From Callaeas wilsoni (Eukaryota; Chordata; Aves; Passeriformes; Callaeidae), in contig VWPU01003994.1 in NCBI GenBank assembly GCA_013398955.1, positions 42,089 through 106,088 on the forward strand: a DNA stretch of 64,000 bases, written 5' to 3'. The position numbers were made by a program, and so were the translations under genes. How positions within the stretch are numbered: the stretch's first letter is position 1; each line of letters starts with the position of its first letter. This document shows positions 1 to 12,400 of this stretch, in pieces. The notes beneath the pieces are model-generated. The model saw only the letters and a program-made list of their open reading frames with translations, ran no database searches and had not been told where the DNA came from.

Positions 1-376
1 TACAACAGGGTCACCTGAGCATCTGAGACATTATTCTCCTCATCTTCTTTTCTAGCTCCTCAAATTTATTGTAAGTACTTAAGAATCTCACAACAATAAA
101 CACAACAAAACTGTTTGTGCTACTTCTCTGGCAAGATAGAAAATACCAGGAACCATCTTCCTAAATTAATTGTTTTAAATGAGTTCCAACTGAAACGTTT
201 CTGTCATCATCTGGTATTTGAAAGAATCCTTGAGAGACTTCTCGCACACAAAGAAAAGGTTGTGAATGAAAGCATGTGGCAACTGATTTATGTTTGCAAA
301 TTTTTCCTTTAAAACAGTTTTCTGGTTTTTGCAAGTGTCTGTGTTAGAGGAAAAGAAAAGGTGGTGATGTTCTTAC
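1..376 (-). other. Start of WWC1 intron 20 (partial)
   Basis: This is intronic sequence after the exon 20 donor (GTAAGA on the minus strand). I looked for the next WWC1 exon, which should begin with a Pro-Ser-Ser-Val-Lys-Ser segment, and did not find it, so it lies outside the window. Nothing else is recognisable. Confidence 0.8.
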
Positions 377-469
377 CCGTTTCACTCTGACACTTCGTCT
401 CTCCATCGCATTCCGAACGAAGGGGGGCTTTTTGGATAGTGTGGAACTGTCACTATCACTGCGATTCAG
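377..469 (-). CDS. WWC1: WWC1 exon 20: basic aPKC-binding segment
   Basis: This 93-bp exon encodes 31 whole codons (about residues 951-981), starting [20 protein letters not shown] and ending in [10 protein letters not shown]. The acceptor is a pyrimidine-rich TTCCTTTTCAG and the donor is GTAAGA. The Arg-rich stretch is the part of KIBRA reported to bind the kinase domain of atypical PKC. The reported aPKC phosphosites (Ser975/Ser978 in human) fall in the next exon, off the window. Where I recall Ser-Leu in human, this exon reads Ala-Met before the ERRSVR core. The exon is a multiple of three with phase 0 at both ends, so skipping would keep the frame. Confidence 0.95.
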
Positions 470-3400
470 CTGAAAAGGAAGGTGAAAACCACACATTTTT
501 CATGAAAGAAACACAACTGGTGCATGCACACACCATCAGCGAGACCAGAGGTTGTTGTAAGCAGCACTGTGAAGTTTTGTGGAAGGCAGACAGCTGTCAC
601 CCCAGTCTGAGTACACAACATGCACCTGGCACAGCCAGATCCTGCCACAAGACTTAACTCTGTCCCTTTTTAGGAACAGGCTGTGAGCAAAGAGACACTA
701 AGTTAGGCTATGATATGGGACTCTACCCCACTGCTAACGAGGCTGGGCAAAACAGCCCAGAAGAATAAGCTGTTAGGAGTAATAATAACAACAACAGCAA
801 CATTACTCTTTCCTAGCATATGTAAAACATGGGACTATTTTATGAGAGATTTCTGTTTTCTCTAATCTGTATTTTTCTATAACCTGTACTTTAAGCCAGC
901 AGTGGAAGAGGCAGGTTTACCTGAAAGCTCTTTCCCTGGGTTTATCAGCTGAAGAGTTGCCATGTCACACGCAGCCTGCCTTGTTTTGTGGTTCGCTGTA
1001 GACCCTTACAAAGAGCTCAGCTCAAGCAGGGTTTAATTCCCTTCTCATGTCCCTTCTCAAAGCTGGGGGAGGAGGGGAACAGGCACTGGGATCTGTGTGT
1101 GGGACACAGCACCTGTACCACTCAAGGCCACTGCTGCAGAGTAAGTAAGCTTTGTTCCTCTGGAAGCACCTGCCTCTGAACCAGGGAGAACCTGCACAGC
1201 AAATCTGGCTCAGCTGTATTAAGAGCTTGCCCACTTGGGACAGGTCATGTGTGGTAAAAGACAGTGCAGGATTGTTTGCCAATTCCACTTAAAAGACGAG
1301 ATATTTATAGTTTATTCTGACCCTCAGTTCAAGAAATAATTGTGAACAAGCATTTCAAAGCAGGGGAAGTGACATCTGACCCAACATATGGCCTGTTCAG
1401 TTACCTTCAGACAAAGCACACCGGTCACTTTAAGGTTTCCACAGTTTTTTTGCCGATATTGTCAGGTACCAAGGTTTTATGTTTACCTCATCTAAAATCA
1501 GGTGGACAGAGCCAACCGAGTTAGCACAGAACACTTCGAGCAGCAGGAAACTGTTTAATATGCAGCTTATTCATCACTGTCTTACAGCAGCCCTTCCAGG
1601 TCAGTTTGGGCATCTAACAAGCTGCATGTACCACAAATATATATGCACATGTATATCTGATAAATTTGTGCTTAATACTGGTAGTTCCAAGGGAAGATAC
1701 TGTCCAGGAGGTGAGGACAGAGCAACTTCTGAATTCAGAGGAAAAGAGAAGAAAGCACTGTTGGGTTTCTGTGAAAGATTCAGACTGAAAACAAGCCCTT
1801 ACGAGCTCAGGGTTTCATTTTCCTTACCCGACACACATACTGACTCTGTGGTCCTGGTGAAAATGTTTTTGAGCGGATGATGGTGCTGCCCCTGACAAAC
1901 TGAGTTTGGGGTGGATTTGCAGCTCTTTTGTCTTTTGGACGAACTACAGTCGAGGACTGTGCAAGGCTCTCTGTGTTGGTCTCTTTATCCACCTGAAAGA
2001 CACAGAGTGCAGTGTAAATGTCAGCTTTCCATGTGCCCAGGACACAGCCCCAGGGCTGTCTGACAGCCACCTGTGCCACGTCTGCGCTTCTTCCATTCCA
2101 ACCCAGACATTCTTTAGCCCTTCTCATGCAGGGTGTCCTGACACTGCGCTCCTGGAGCTCTGCTGCATTAACTGGATTGCTCCCTAAGGGCCCTCCATCC
2201 ACTGACTGCTGTACAACACAATTGATTCCAACGGGCTTTGCCTGTGGATCCACACATCACTGTGACCTGGCAATCCCACAGAGAAAAGGTTTGATTTTAA
2301 AGACCATTATCTTCCTTGTGCATCTGCAGCAAAGATCCAAATCGATGTACAGAGTGCTACGCACAGCACACCCCTGTTTGACTACAGCTACATTCAAAAT
2401 TAAACAAGGTCAAAACCACTGTCACATTAATGAAAACAGTTTTCATGAGCAGCAAAAAGAAGGCATGAAACAGTGCTGTACTGACTGTGGGACAAAATGG
2501 TCACATGGAGTTATTTATACAGATTTCAGGTAAATAAACATTTAATCATCAATGGTGAACTTTCAAGTAACTGCTGTAGCCTTGCTCAGCTCAGTAACAA
2601 CCCAGTCAGGTGAGCAAAAGGAAGCTTAACTCATCTTTCTGTTCTAAAGGTCCTTGACTGTACCTTCACTGCTATCTCTGTGTGCAGCTGAGAATTCAGA
2701 CTTTCTTCTGTTTCCCACAGCGATTTTCCAGCACAGAATTCTTCCTCCTCCTCTGCTTCATTTTCACTGATCTCATCCTGTTCTTCCAGGTCAGGAACCT
2801 CTTCGTCTTGCCTGAAAGGAACAGCTTTGTTATTGAACTGGTCTGTTGTGGACAATGCTGTGGTGCTGGAGCAGGAGGTACCTCCTGTAAGCTGCTGGAC
2901 AGAAACACGTCCCCACGGCAGCCAGTGTACTGGCAGGCCCTGTAGCCACTGAGATTACACAAACAACAGGCTTAGAAAGGAGAGAAGCTGCACCAGAAGA
3001 CCACATTACAGCCAAAAACTTCATCCACATCTGGCTTCAAAAGAAGCAGGATGAGGGTTCAGCCATGTGGTCTGAGCTTAAGGCAAGTGCATCTTGAGGG
3101 GAGCTCTCAGGATGCCATTAATCTTAGTTAGAAAGTGTTACTAGACAAAATTGAAGCATTGTTTTAACACCCTTGTCAGCTCCCTTGAACTCACAGCAGG
3201 CTTCTCCATCAATCCCATTGGTCAGGCTTTTTATTTCAAATGTTGGACTTTAAGGAAATCTGAACCTGAACCATATAAAGAACAGCCACATTAAAATTCA
3301 AGCAAATCCTTCCACCATGGAGCGGAGTTCTCAGGGCATCCATAGAAGACTGTACAAATAACATAGTGCTACTGACAATTTTCAACATTTATCAGCTTTG

Positions 3401-6400
3401 TTCTCATGCTCTAAGCACAACCTCCAGAACAGAAGAAATAAGATTTTTCACCAAAACACAGAAAGAAGAAGCCTCCCACAGCTCAGTATCATCTGCTTTT
3501 CTCTCTGCACCCAAATGCTCTGATCAGTCCACAACAAGAAGATGGTGGGATGCCACCTACCAGCTCTCTCCGCTAGTTAAAGTGCTTCTGCTTTCCTCCA
3601 GTTTCTTCTCCACAGCTTCCAGTTCAACAGCTGTCTGCTCTAAGAGTGCTGAGACAGAGTCCTGAGGAGAGCAAGAGGCTCCTTGTACAGAAATGACTCT
3701 CACAGGTTGCACAGTGCCCAGTCTGTGGTGTGAGAACAGCCCCAGAGCAGCACCCAGCCCCACTGCACACACAGAGAGCTCAGTGCAGCCCCGGGAGCAC
3801 AGCTGGCCCAGCTCCCCCAGCACGTGCAGGTGTGCAGCTCCAGGCTGAGCACCTTCTGTGCCCTGCATGTGCAAACTCCACCTCGACTTGCCCAGCAAGT
3901 TCACGGCAGCAGTGTGAACAGCCTGGTGGGCAGGAAGGCTGGAGCTCGCACATCACTTACAGCACGCCACGTACAACATCCCTCAGCCTCCTGAGCAGCA
4001 CATTTCAGGCAGTATTTAGCCCAGGAAAAGGGCATATCTGGAATCAACACGTTTATTTTTTTGCTGCACATAACGACATGTTCAAATTGTAAATATAAAC
4101 ACACCAGCCTTCACTCCCCTATAGTAACAGCCACACAAGCCCTCTTGCTAGTCCTGTTTAGAAGAGATTTTTTCAATTTAAGCAGTTGTTCTTACTGTTT
4201 TTTCAGTGCAGGGTACTTCAGAGTGGCTGTTTCCTTGTTTACTTTTCCTGTTTTGCTTCTGCTGATATTTATAACTAAGGAGGTTATACCAACGGGTTGA
4301 TTTCTCTCCAGATCTACATATTTCAGCAAGGCTAATTTGTGCTCCACCCTATTGAGAGCAAAAACACAGTTTTAGTGTAATACTAAAATGAACAACTACC
4401 ACATCAGTCAGAAGAAATCAGAGTGAAAATCCAGGACTGCTTGATTTTGGCAAATTTGACAAAAAGAAAAACTGCCTGTTTATCCCATTTCAACGCCACT
4501 AGTAATGCTTTATGTTTAATTATATTTAGCATTGGCGATGGCTTCCAATCTAAGTAGTGTTTTACTACAGCTCCACTGTACAAGAATCCATAAATATGAA
4601 CAGTGCTACTGCAGCAGTGAGAAATTACAGCCAGAGCGTCAAAGAAAAAGAGAAAGGAACAGGAGAGTATGACTCCCTTTCAAGAAATTTGCAAGGCTGA
4701 CAAAAAACACTGCCCAAACCCAAATGTTTTAGCTTTGTATATCCCATTTCTCTTCATCTGCCTTGTTATGTTTTACTGCATTACATTTAGTACACAACCA
4801 GACCAAAGTAATTGGTTCTCAATTACAATACCATAAATGTTTCCAAAAGGAAGAAAACTAGTTAGAGTTTGTCATCAAATCATGAAGGAGAAATATCTGT
4901 GGTCTGATAAGGTAGTTCTGTAACAAAACATTTATCTCATAATTGTTTTTCCTGATGAAAATTGTCATTGCAAAGAACACTGTGGGGGAGAGATCCTATA
5001 GCTAAAGATTATCAGGAAAGCTTTCACAGAAATTGCCGTACCTCAAGAGTGTAACATCGTGTCTAATTAAAAAGAGGAAACAAACACAAAGTAATTAAAA
5101 TAGAGCTGGATACTCACCAAACATTCTTCAAGGTGAGACTTATCTACAGTGCAAACATCGACTCTTAAAGTCTTCTGGCGTAACGCCGGGTAGGAGATGG
5201 AAACCCAAAATACTTCATTGTACACGAGATTGTCTGAAGCTTCCACCGGCCTCGTGCGGAACAAGCAGCTCGTGCTCTCCGAGCAGGGCAGCACAGCCAC
5301 GCGAATGTTCCTGTGGGAACAGCACTGTGCTCAGGACTGCCCTGCAGGTGTCAGCTCCCCCCGCAAATCCCTCAGTGAAAGTCATCCTAAGCACTGTGGA
5401 CACTGCTGTCCTTTCCCATTCTTTGGAGGAGCAGTCAACTGAGAAAAAAGGAACATCTCGTCACAGCATCGGAGATGTGAAGTGGCACGAGTTGCCACAG
5501 ACTTCATCCTTCTGAACCTCGTAATCAGACATCATAGGATCCTGTTTTACATGGTTGTTTACATCTGTGCAACCTGTCACACTGCTCACACCCTTCTGTA
5601 GGTAGGATCAGCAAAAATCAATCAAATTTCTGTCAGCTTACTTAGCACACAGCTGAATTTAAAGACCTTGTGCTTGGAATGAAATCTAGCAGTAGCTGCA
5701 CATTTTCCCACCCCTGTGCAGGTGTCCAAGGAGTTCTGCAGCAGAATGAACTCCTCCTTCTCCACTTGATGCAGGTGCTCGAGGCACTGCTACAATTAGG
5801 AACCTCACCAGACAGTGCTAATTCCAGACAAGTCGTTTCCTAGCAAATACAGACCTTTGAGGAAGAAACCGCACCTTATTTCAGTTTAGAGGTTTATTAG
5901 TTCGTAAGTGTCACCACACAAGGAAACATTTCAGGAAGGGTAAATTTTTAAGAGTGTGAAAAATCATAAGCCAATCTCACTTTCATTCTCATTGGGATCC
6001 AACACAAATATATATGTCAAGTGTGTTTATTTCATCCACTTACACTTTTTGATCTTGTTGTAACAGCAGTGCTGGAACATTACTCAGCTGGATGACCAGT
6101 ATTGCAAATTGTTTATTTTTGTCATCATATCTGAATTGGAAAGACACAGAAAAACATTATTATTAGAGAAGTCTGCCTTGGACTCCACGAATGAGTATTC
6201 CACACAAACGATACAAAAAATTTACAAACAAGACAACACTATAATGGCACCATGACTTGTCCATAGTTTAAAACAAAAACAATTTCCTATTACATCAAGT
6301 TTTGCTACCAGAACATCCAGATGATAGAACAGTCCAGAGCATCAAGAACTTAAGAATTCAGATACAAAGGACTGTAGATTTGACCTAACACACATTGCTT

Positions 6401-9400
6401 TTCTGGGGTCTAGTTAAATTGCTGCATTGTAGCTACAATTTTTTGAGAGGCCTTAATAGCTGCAATATAGAAAAGTTACAAGTAAAAACACTTGAAGTAC
6501 AACCGTGAAGATGTTATGAGTAACCTTGGATGGTCACGACAAAGGAGTTTTGTATGACTTCTTTTTCTCAAGTCCCACATAACTTCCAAAAAGTCATTTC
6601 AGGAGGATGCCTCTGTGCCTGCCCTCCTACACCTTCCCCACTGCTGTGGGATCCACGTGAGGTCAGGGACTGTGACTGCCACTTATTCTCAGCAGTTTTC
6701 CCCACCCAAGCTGCACCCTTAAGGATTCAGCAATCCAGCCAAAGGCTTTCTCCAGCCCAGCACTGCCAGTGCTCCCGTTGCTGGTTTGCACCCTCATACC
6801 ACAGTATCACCAGTTGATTTCCACTGACATGAAAGGGCAGCTGGGCCAAGAACCTCCTGGAGCCCAGTGTAATTCTTAATTACACTAAAAAAGGGCATTA
6901 GTTAGTTAATGCTAATAGGACAGGAGAAGAAATCAGCACGGAAAGCACTATCTTTTAAATCCCATCTATCATTTTTTCCATTGGAAGGCAAATCCAGTAA
7001 AATATGTTGTACATACCTCATTGCAATTTGCACTTTGGCTGTTCCAACTGCTTCTGTATCATCACTGTCAAATACCATCACTTCTGACACACATGGTCTG
7101 AAAGGAATCAAAGACAATTAAGGATTTGATTGGCCTCTTATTGAAGTGTTTGCATTTAGGTGATACAAGATCTTTTCCCTTCCATTCAGGGGTTGGGTAT
7201 ATGGATTTTGTAAAATTAGCAGCTAAAAGAAAGCCCATTTAAGAAGTATCAGCCTTAGAGGTATGTATTACAGTGCTTATCAGCAGAAAGTCATATGTCT
7301 TCCCTTTTCACTGCCAAAGAAAAAAAAAAGCCACACAAAAGACTGCAAAAATAAGGCAGTGGGGGATTTTTAAAGGGTTCCCTTGACTGGTTTTTAGTAA
7401 AAATGGCTGACTGCCCAGCAAGAGAAATACGACTTAACAACTGCAATCCTGTCCTGCATCATGACAGCAAAAATTCTCAACTTTCATTAGATTTAAGTAA
7501 TTCCCTTGTTTCTTTAAGAAATCAAACTTTCTTAAGCACATTAAAAGTGACAGAGTACACTGACTGGCCTTGCTGGAAACAGCTATTCTGCATCATTTCC
7601 CTTCCAATGTATTCCTCCTCCCAAGTTTTATGCACTGAAAGTCCCCAAAACTACATTCACTGTCTAATTGACTCAAGAGGCTATGCTGTAGCACATGAAA
7701 ACAGGATTAGCATTCTTCTCTTCTAAGTGTTTTCCATATTGGTGCTTAGCACTCTCTTGCATTTCATTACATTTCAGCTGCAGAGGATGGCTCACCCCAC
7801 CCTCACCACTTGGACAGGCACCAAAATGACACTGTAGGCACCACAGGGGTTGGTAAGCTGAGAACCCAAACAACACTGACATCAGACATGTGAGTGTGCA
7901 TGGGATGCCTTCTGTGATTGTCCCACTCCCCTCTCCACAGAGCTCCCGACCTCACTCAGGGGACACAGGGGCCCTGGGACACCCAACTGTCTGGCTGCTT
8001 GAGCCCAGGAGCTCTAATTTACAGAAGCATTGCACTCCCTTGTCAAAATGAATTGTGCTTTATACTTAAAAATTACTCATTTATCTAGAGAATTAATGAA
8101 GATAACTCATGAATGAGGGGAATCTGAGATGAGCGATTTTTCCCCTCTACAGTCGTGTTTTGCAACGAACAACCCTATAATTCACCTCAATGCTAATAAA
8201 AACAGTAGGAAACCCCACGTTAGATGCAGCCAAACCAGGTACCAGTAAGATCAGTACCTTCCAGTGAATGTTTTGACAAAGCCCCCACAGGCAGCCCAGA
8301 AAGCCAGCAAGAGCAGCGACTCCCAGCTGCGGCCTTAGCGGGAAAAGTCCTGCGGGCATCACGTCCTGCTCTTGCTCCAAGCACTTGGGAACTGCATCAC
8401 TGCACGTGCACATCCATGAGGCAGTTCAAGGTGCTTCTGCTCTCTTCCTTAAACATCCCAAAGTCCTCTCACGCTGACTGAGAGCTGTCACTGACTGAGA
8501 GGAGGGGAGCTTTCCACCTGCCAGATGGCTCCACTCCCCCCACCAAGGCAGCAGCCACAGCACCTTCACAAACAGGCCAGCTGTTCAAACAGCTCTCCCT
8601 CCCTGAGTTTGCTTTCAGCTGCTTCTATTATGGGAAGCACAGGTCATTTTGATAATCAAATTCAACCTGCTCATACAAGTATTAAGAAAACTGAGATTGA
8701 GAACTTTAGCCACCGAGTTACAAAAAAAGGTCATAACCAGCAGTATTCCAGCTGACTTTTGTGCAAAGCTGAGTCATTGGCTTCGTCCTAGAGAGAGATT
8801 TGATGTCTACCTTTGTACAGACGCCTCGTACACGCCGCTATCTCCAGCAACAGATTCATCAGACACTGCAGCTGACACACCCGCCACCTTCAGTGCCGTC
8901 CCTCCAGCTGTATTTATACCTATCAAAAAAGCACAGAGGAAAACCAAAAGCAGGTGTTAATGAAAACAAACTGTCACGATAAGCAGCAGCTTTTCCTCTT
9001 ATGCTCTCCATGAATTGCATTTTTTTCCCCACCCAGGTATTGTTAAGCAACAGCACATTTCTGAAGACAGAGAGGACACAGGTAGGGCAGGCTGAGCTCA
9101 AAGGTGGCCATGAAGTGAGGGAACGTGCCCAAAACTGCCCTGGAGAACAAAAAGTCCTGGGAAAACAGGAGGAATAGTCTGTGTAGTGGAGTTGAGAGCA
9201 CGTTTCATTGCACACTCAGTGCCCATTTAATCCCTGGGCCCTGCAGGAGTGTGAGGGCTGAGATTACACATGGGTTGTGCCCAGTGTGTTACAGCTGCCT
9301 GCCCTGGCACCTCCCTGGGCACGGGTCCTTGCAGACAGTGCCAGGAGAGGCTTCCAGAGCCCTGGAAAGGCAGGGAGGTACCCATGACATGATGGGCAAT

Positions 9401-12400
9401 ATTCAGAAGCAGCAAGACTTCTAAATTCTAGTGAACTTACAAGTATGAACCAATAAACCAGCTCCTACTGCAAGGCACCCTTAGGCAGGCAGCAATCATT
9501 GTGCTCCCAGCCACCCAGAGAGCAGTGGCCAGGCAAGCACTGCTGACCAGGCTCTGGCCAGGTGTGGACCATGTGGAGCTGCACATCCCACCCGGAGAGC
9601 TTGTACCAAGTTTAGCTTCAAGAGGGGAACAGCAAAAACCCCACAACCTAAATCCAAAATGTTTGTGTACATATGACAAAAGGTAGGTCCAGAAAGACCA
9701 GGTTAACTAGCTGAACATGGTGAGAAAGAGAGGTTATAGGATTTAAAAGAGCAGTCATATGCAGGAATACAGGGAAAAGGGAAGAGGGAAGAGAAACCAA
9801 AAAAGGTGAAACAAGGACTTTTGCACAGAGGTGTTATCTCACATAAATTTCTTGTGCTACAAAACAGGGAAAGTTTCTCCCTGGAAACCTGCAAATCCTG
9901 CATCTTTCCACTTGAACATTTCTGTGGAGAGGAGCTGCAGCCAAGAGTCTGGAGAACTCCATCTGCCAACGTGGCTAACGAGGGCTGGGCCATACCCAGC
10001 TCTTGGCTCTCCTCCTCTGTCAGGGATGTGGGAGACCTGCTCCAAGAGTGAGGAGGTGCCATGTGTCACCCTGGGAGCAGCTGGAACCCCACAGCAGCAG
10101 AGCAGTACCCTCCTCTCCAAGGGGCTTCTCCTTTTCAGAAGTGGTCCTTCTTTCCCACAGACTTAGAAAAGCACATTCTCCCAAACCAATATATGGCTTC
10201 CAATGCGTATTTTCTTTATTCCAAAGCAGGTTTGGGTTTTGGTTGGTTTTCTGGGGTTTCAGTTTGTTCTTTCAGATTTTTTTTGGTGTTGTTTTCTTCA
10301 CAGTCTCACAAAGCCACTCAAAGAATTAAAACCAGCTTTGAATAAACTGGTGGAAAAGTGTGCAAGGGTTATGGAATACCATAAGGACTGGTAAGGACAT
10401 AAGGACTTGGAAGCCAACAGTAGAGGGTGCTACAGGTAACCCCAATCCTTTGAAATGTCTGTGCCATCTGGGACCCCTTATCCACAGATTTTTTGACACT
10501 ACCACCAAATGGCACTTCTCATCTTGGGACTCCCATGGAACCATTGGACAGAAATAGAACGTCCAGACCTTTTCCCCATAGGCCAATCCACATGAATAGA
10601 AGTTAGCACCTGTAACACAATGTATCAGTTGTTACCTGAAACAAATGGATCCATTTAACACTGGCATTCCCAGTTTAATCCATCCTCCCTCCTGCCAGGT
10701 GCCAGGGCCAGGTCCCTGCAGCACTCTGCATCATAGGCTGTGCTGGAGGTACAGGGTCAAAACTTCTTTCCTCAGTGCTGCTTTGTACCTCCTAGTCCAT
10801 GGTTTTAATAGGAAAATAACTTCTCCCCACTGGCTGGCTTCCTAAATCCAGTTCTCTGAGTTTTACAGGCCAAATGCTGCTCTGGGAATCCCTTTACCTG
10901 GGACTGGCTCCCTGGGAAAGGCACTGCAGGTCGGCCTCCACACACCAAACCTCTCTCCCTCAGTTCCCAATTCCATGTAGTCATTCCAACCCAGAAAGCC
11001 TCATTCTCGACCACCTCCCCCGAGCACCTTGGGGCCAAGGGGGATGAATACAGAAAGTGCACAACGATGAAGTGAGTTCTGTACAGGAGAGTGCTAAAGT
11101 GTAAAGCTGAATAAAGATGAATGGTTCCCTGACACAACAGTTCCAGCCATCCCTTTCCTTACTGGTTTTGCAAAGGACTTGGAAAGCTCGGCCCTTTCAT
11201 GCAGCTAATTAACACAAAATGTGGACTTTCAGTTTTTAGCCTTAAGTCTCTGAAGACGTATCACACTAATAAGAACGTTTATGGAAGAGTTCAGAACTGA
11301 CTCAGCTCTCCTCCATTTTTCCAAGCAGGTGGATAACACTACCTGTGCTTTTTCACCTTTTTTTTCACTCTTATCAAGAATTTGAAGTTTGCTCTTCTCT
11401 TCCTGCCATTTGCCCTTCCATGGGCCTTGAAGAGCCATGTCATGCACTGTCCTCACATCCAGACCATTTAATCAGAAAATGCTGGACTCTGCCAGATTCC
11501 AGGTTTTGCTATTCGTTTCCCCAAATCACTCAGGTGTTCTTCAGGTGAGAAAGGCAACCTTATTACAGTTTCAGAGGTAGAGGAGGCCCTGCTCTGAGGC
11601 CCTCAGATACACTGTTCAGCTCTGCTAACAGGACACGTGAGCATGTTTTGCCCAGGACTGACCACCCTAGAGGCAGCCCCTGCATTTCGGGTGTTACACT
11701 GAAGCCCCCACCCCCAAAATGCCTGAGGAGTAAAATCTCATCTTGTTATTGCCCTGAAATAAACTACTTATGGTGATTATTTTGTCTGCTGACTGGCTAA
11801 CAGCAGTAATCACTTAATCTGCTTAACACCTGAGCTTTCACTTTAACAGCCTTGGCAAATCTTGAAGAGCTAAAAAGGTTAAAACTAATCAGCGCCCAGT
11901 TCTAATAAGAATAATTAGTGTTTCCTACTCAAATGCATAATACCTCTTGCTTGTAGGAAAATGGTAGCTCGAAGGGGAATATTTGCACTTGTGTTTTTTA
12001 TTGTGTTTTAAATAGTGTCAGCCTTCTTAATGCAGAAGGCGGTGATAACATGGTACTAGCTCCCTTTATTCACACAGGCTGTTCAATAATCCCACGAGAA
12101 ACAGAAACAAACTGTACTGCTGGTTCGTAGGACTGCAGCTTGCAAGTTTATATTGCCTTTAAAGCTCTTCCTCACTGCAGCTACCAACGCAGTCCCTTCG
12201 CTCATTGGATTTAACCCAACTACAGTCACGAGGGCTTCAGACAGGCCCTAGCACTGTGCCCGGGCTGTGCCAACTGCTTTCCATCCACTTCAGCCCATCC
12301 ATTCTAAAAGAAGATGAACCCTTCCCACCCATCAACAAGCCATATGCATATATGAGAACATCCACTATCTCTAAATGTCTTTTTTTTATCATCCTCACAA

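Noticed and set aside
1..360. Possible WWC1 exon 21 at the left edge
   Set aside because: No acceptor followed by a frame resembling the Pro-Ser-Ser-Val-Lys-Ser segment could be found on the minus strand.
6038..6046. Alternative exon 14 donor two bases earlier (GTGTAA)
   Set aside because: Using it would break the frame with exon 15 and lose the conserved Val, while the GTAAGT donor fits.
10228..10310. G/T-rich stretch resembling telomere-like repeat
   Set aside because: There is no regular TTAGGG periodicity. It is simple low-complexity sequence.
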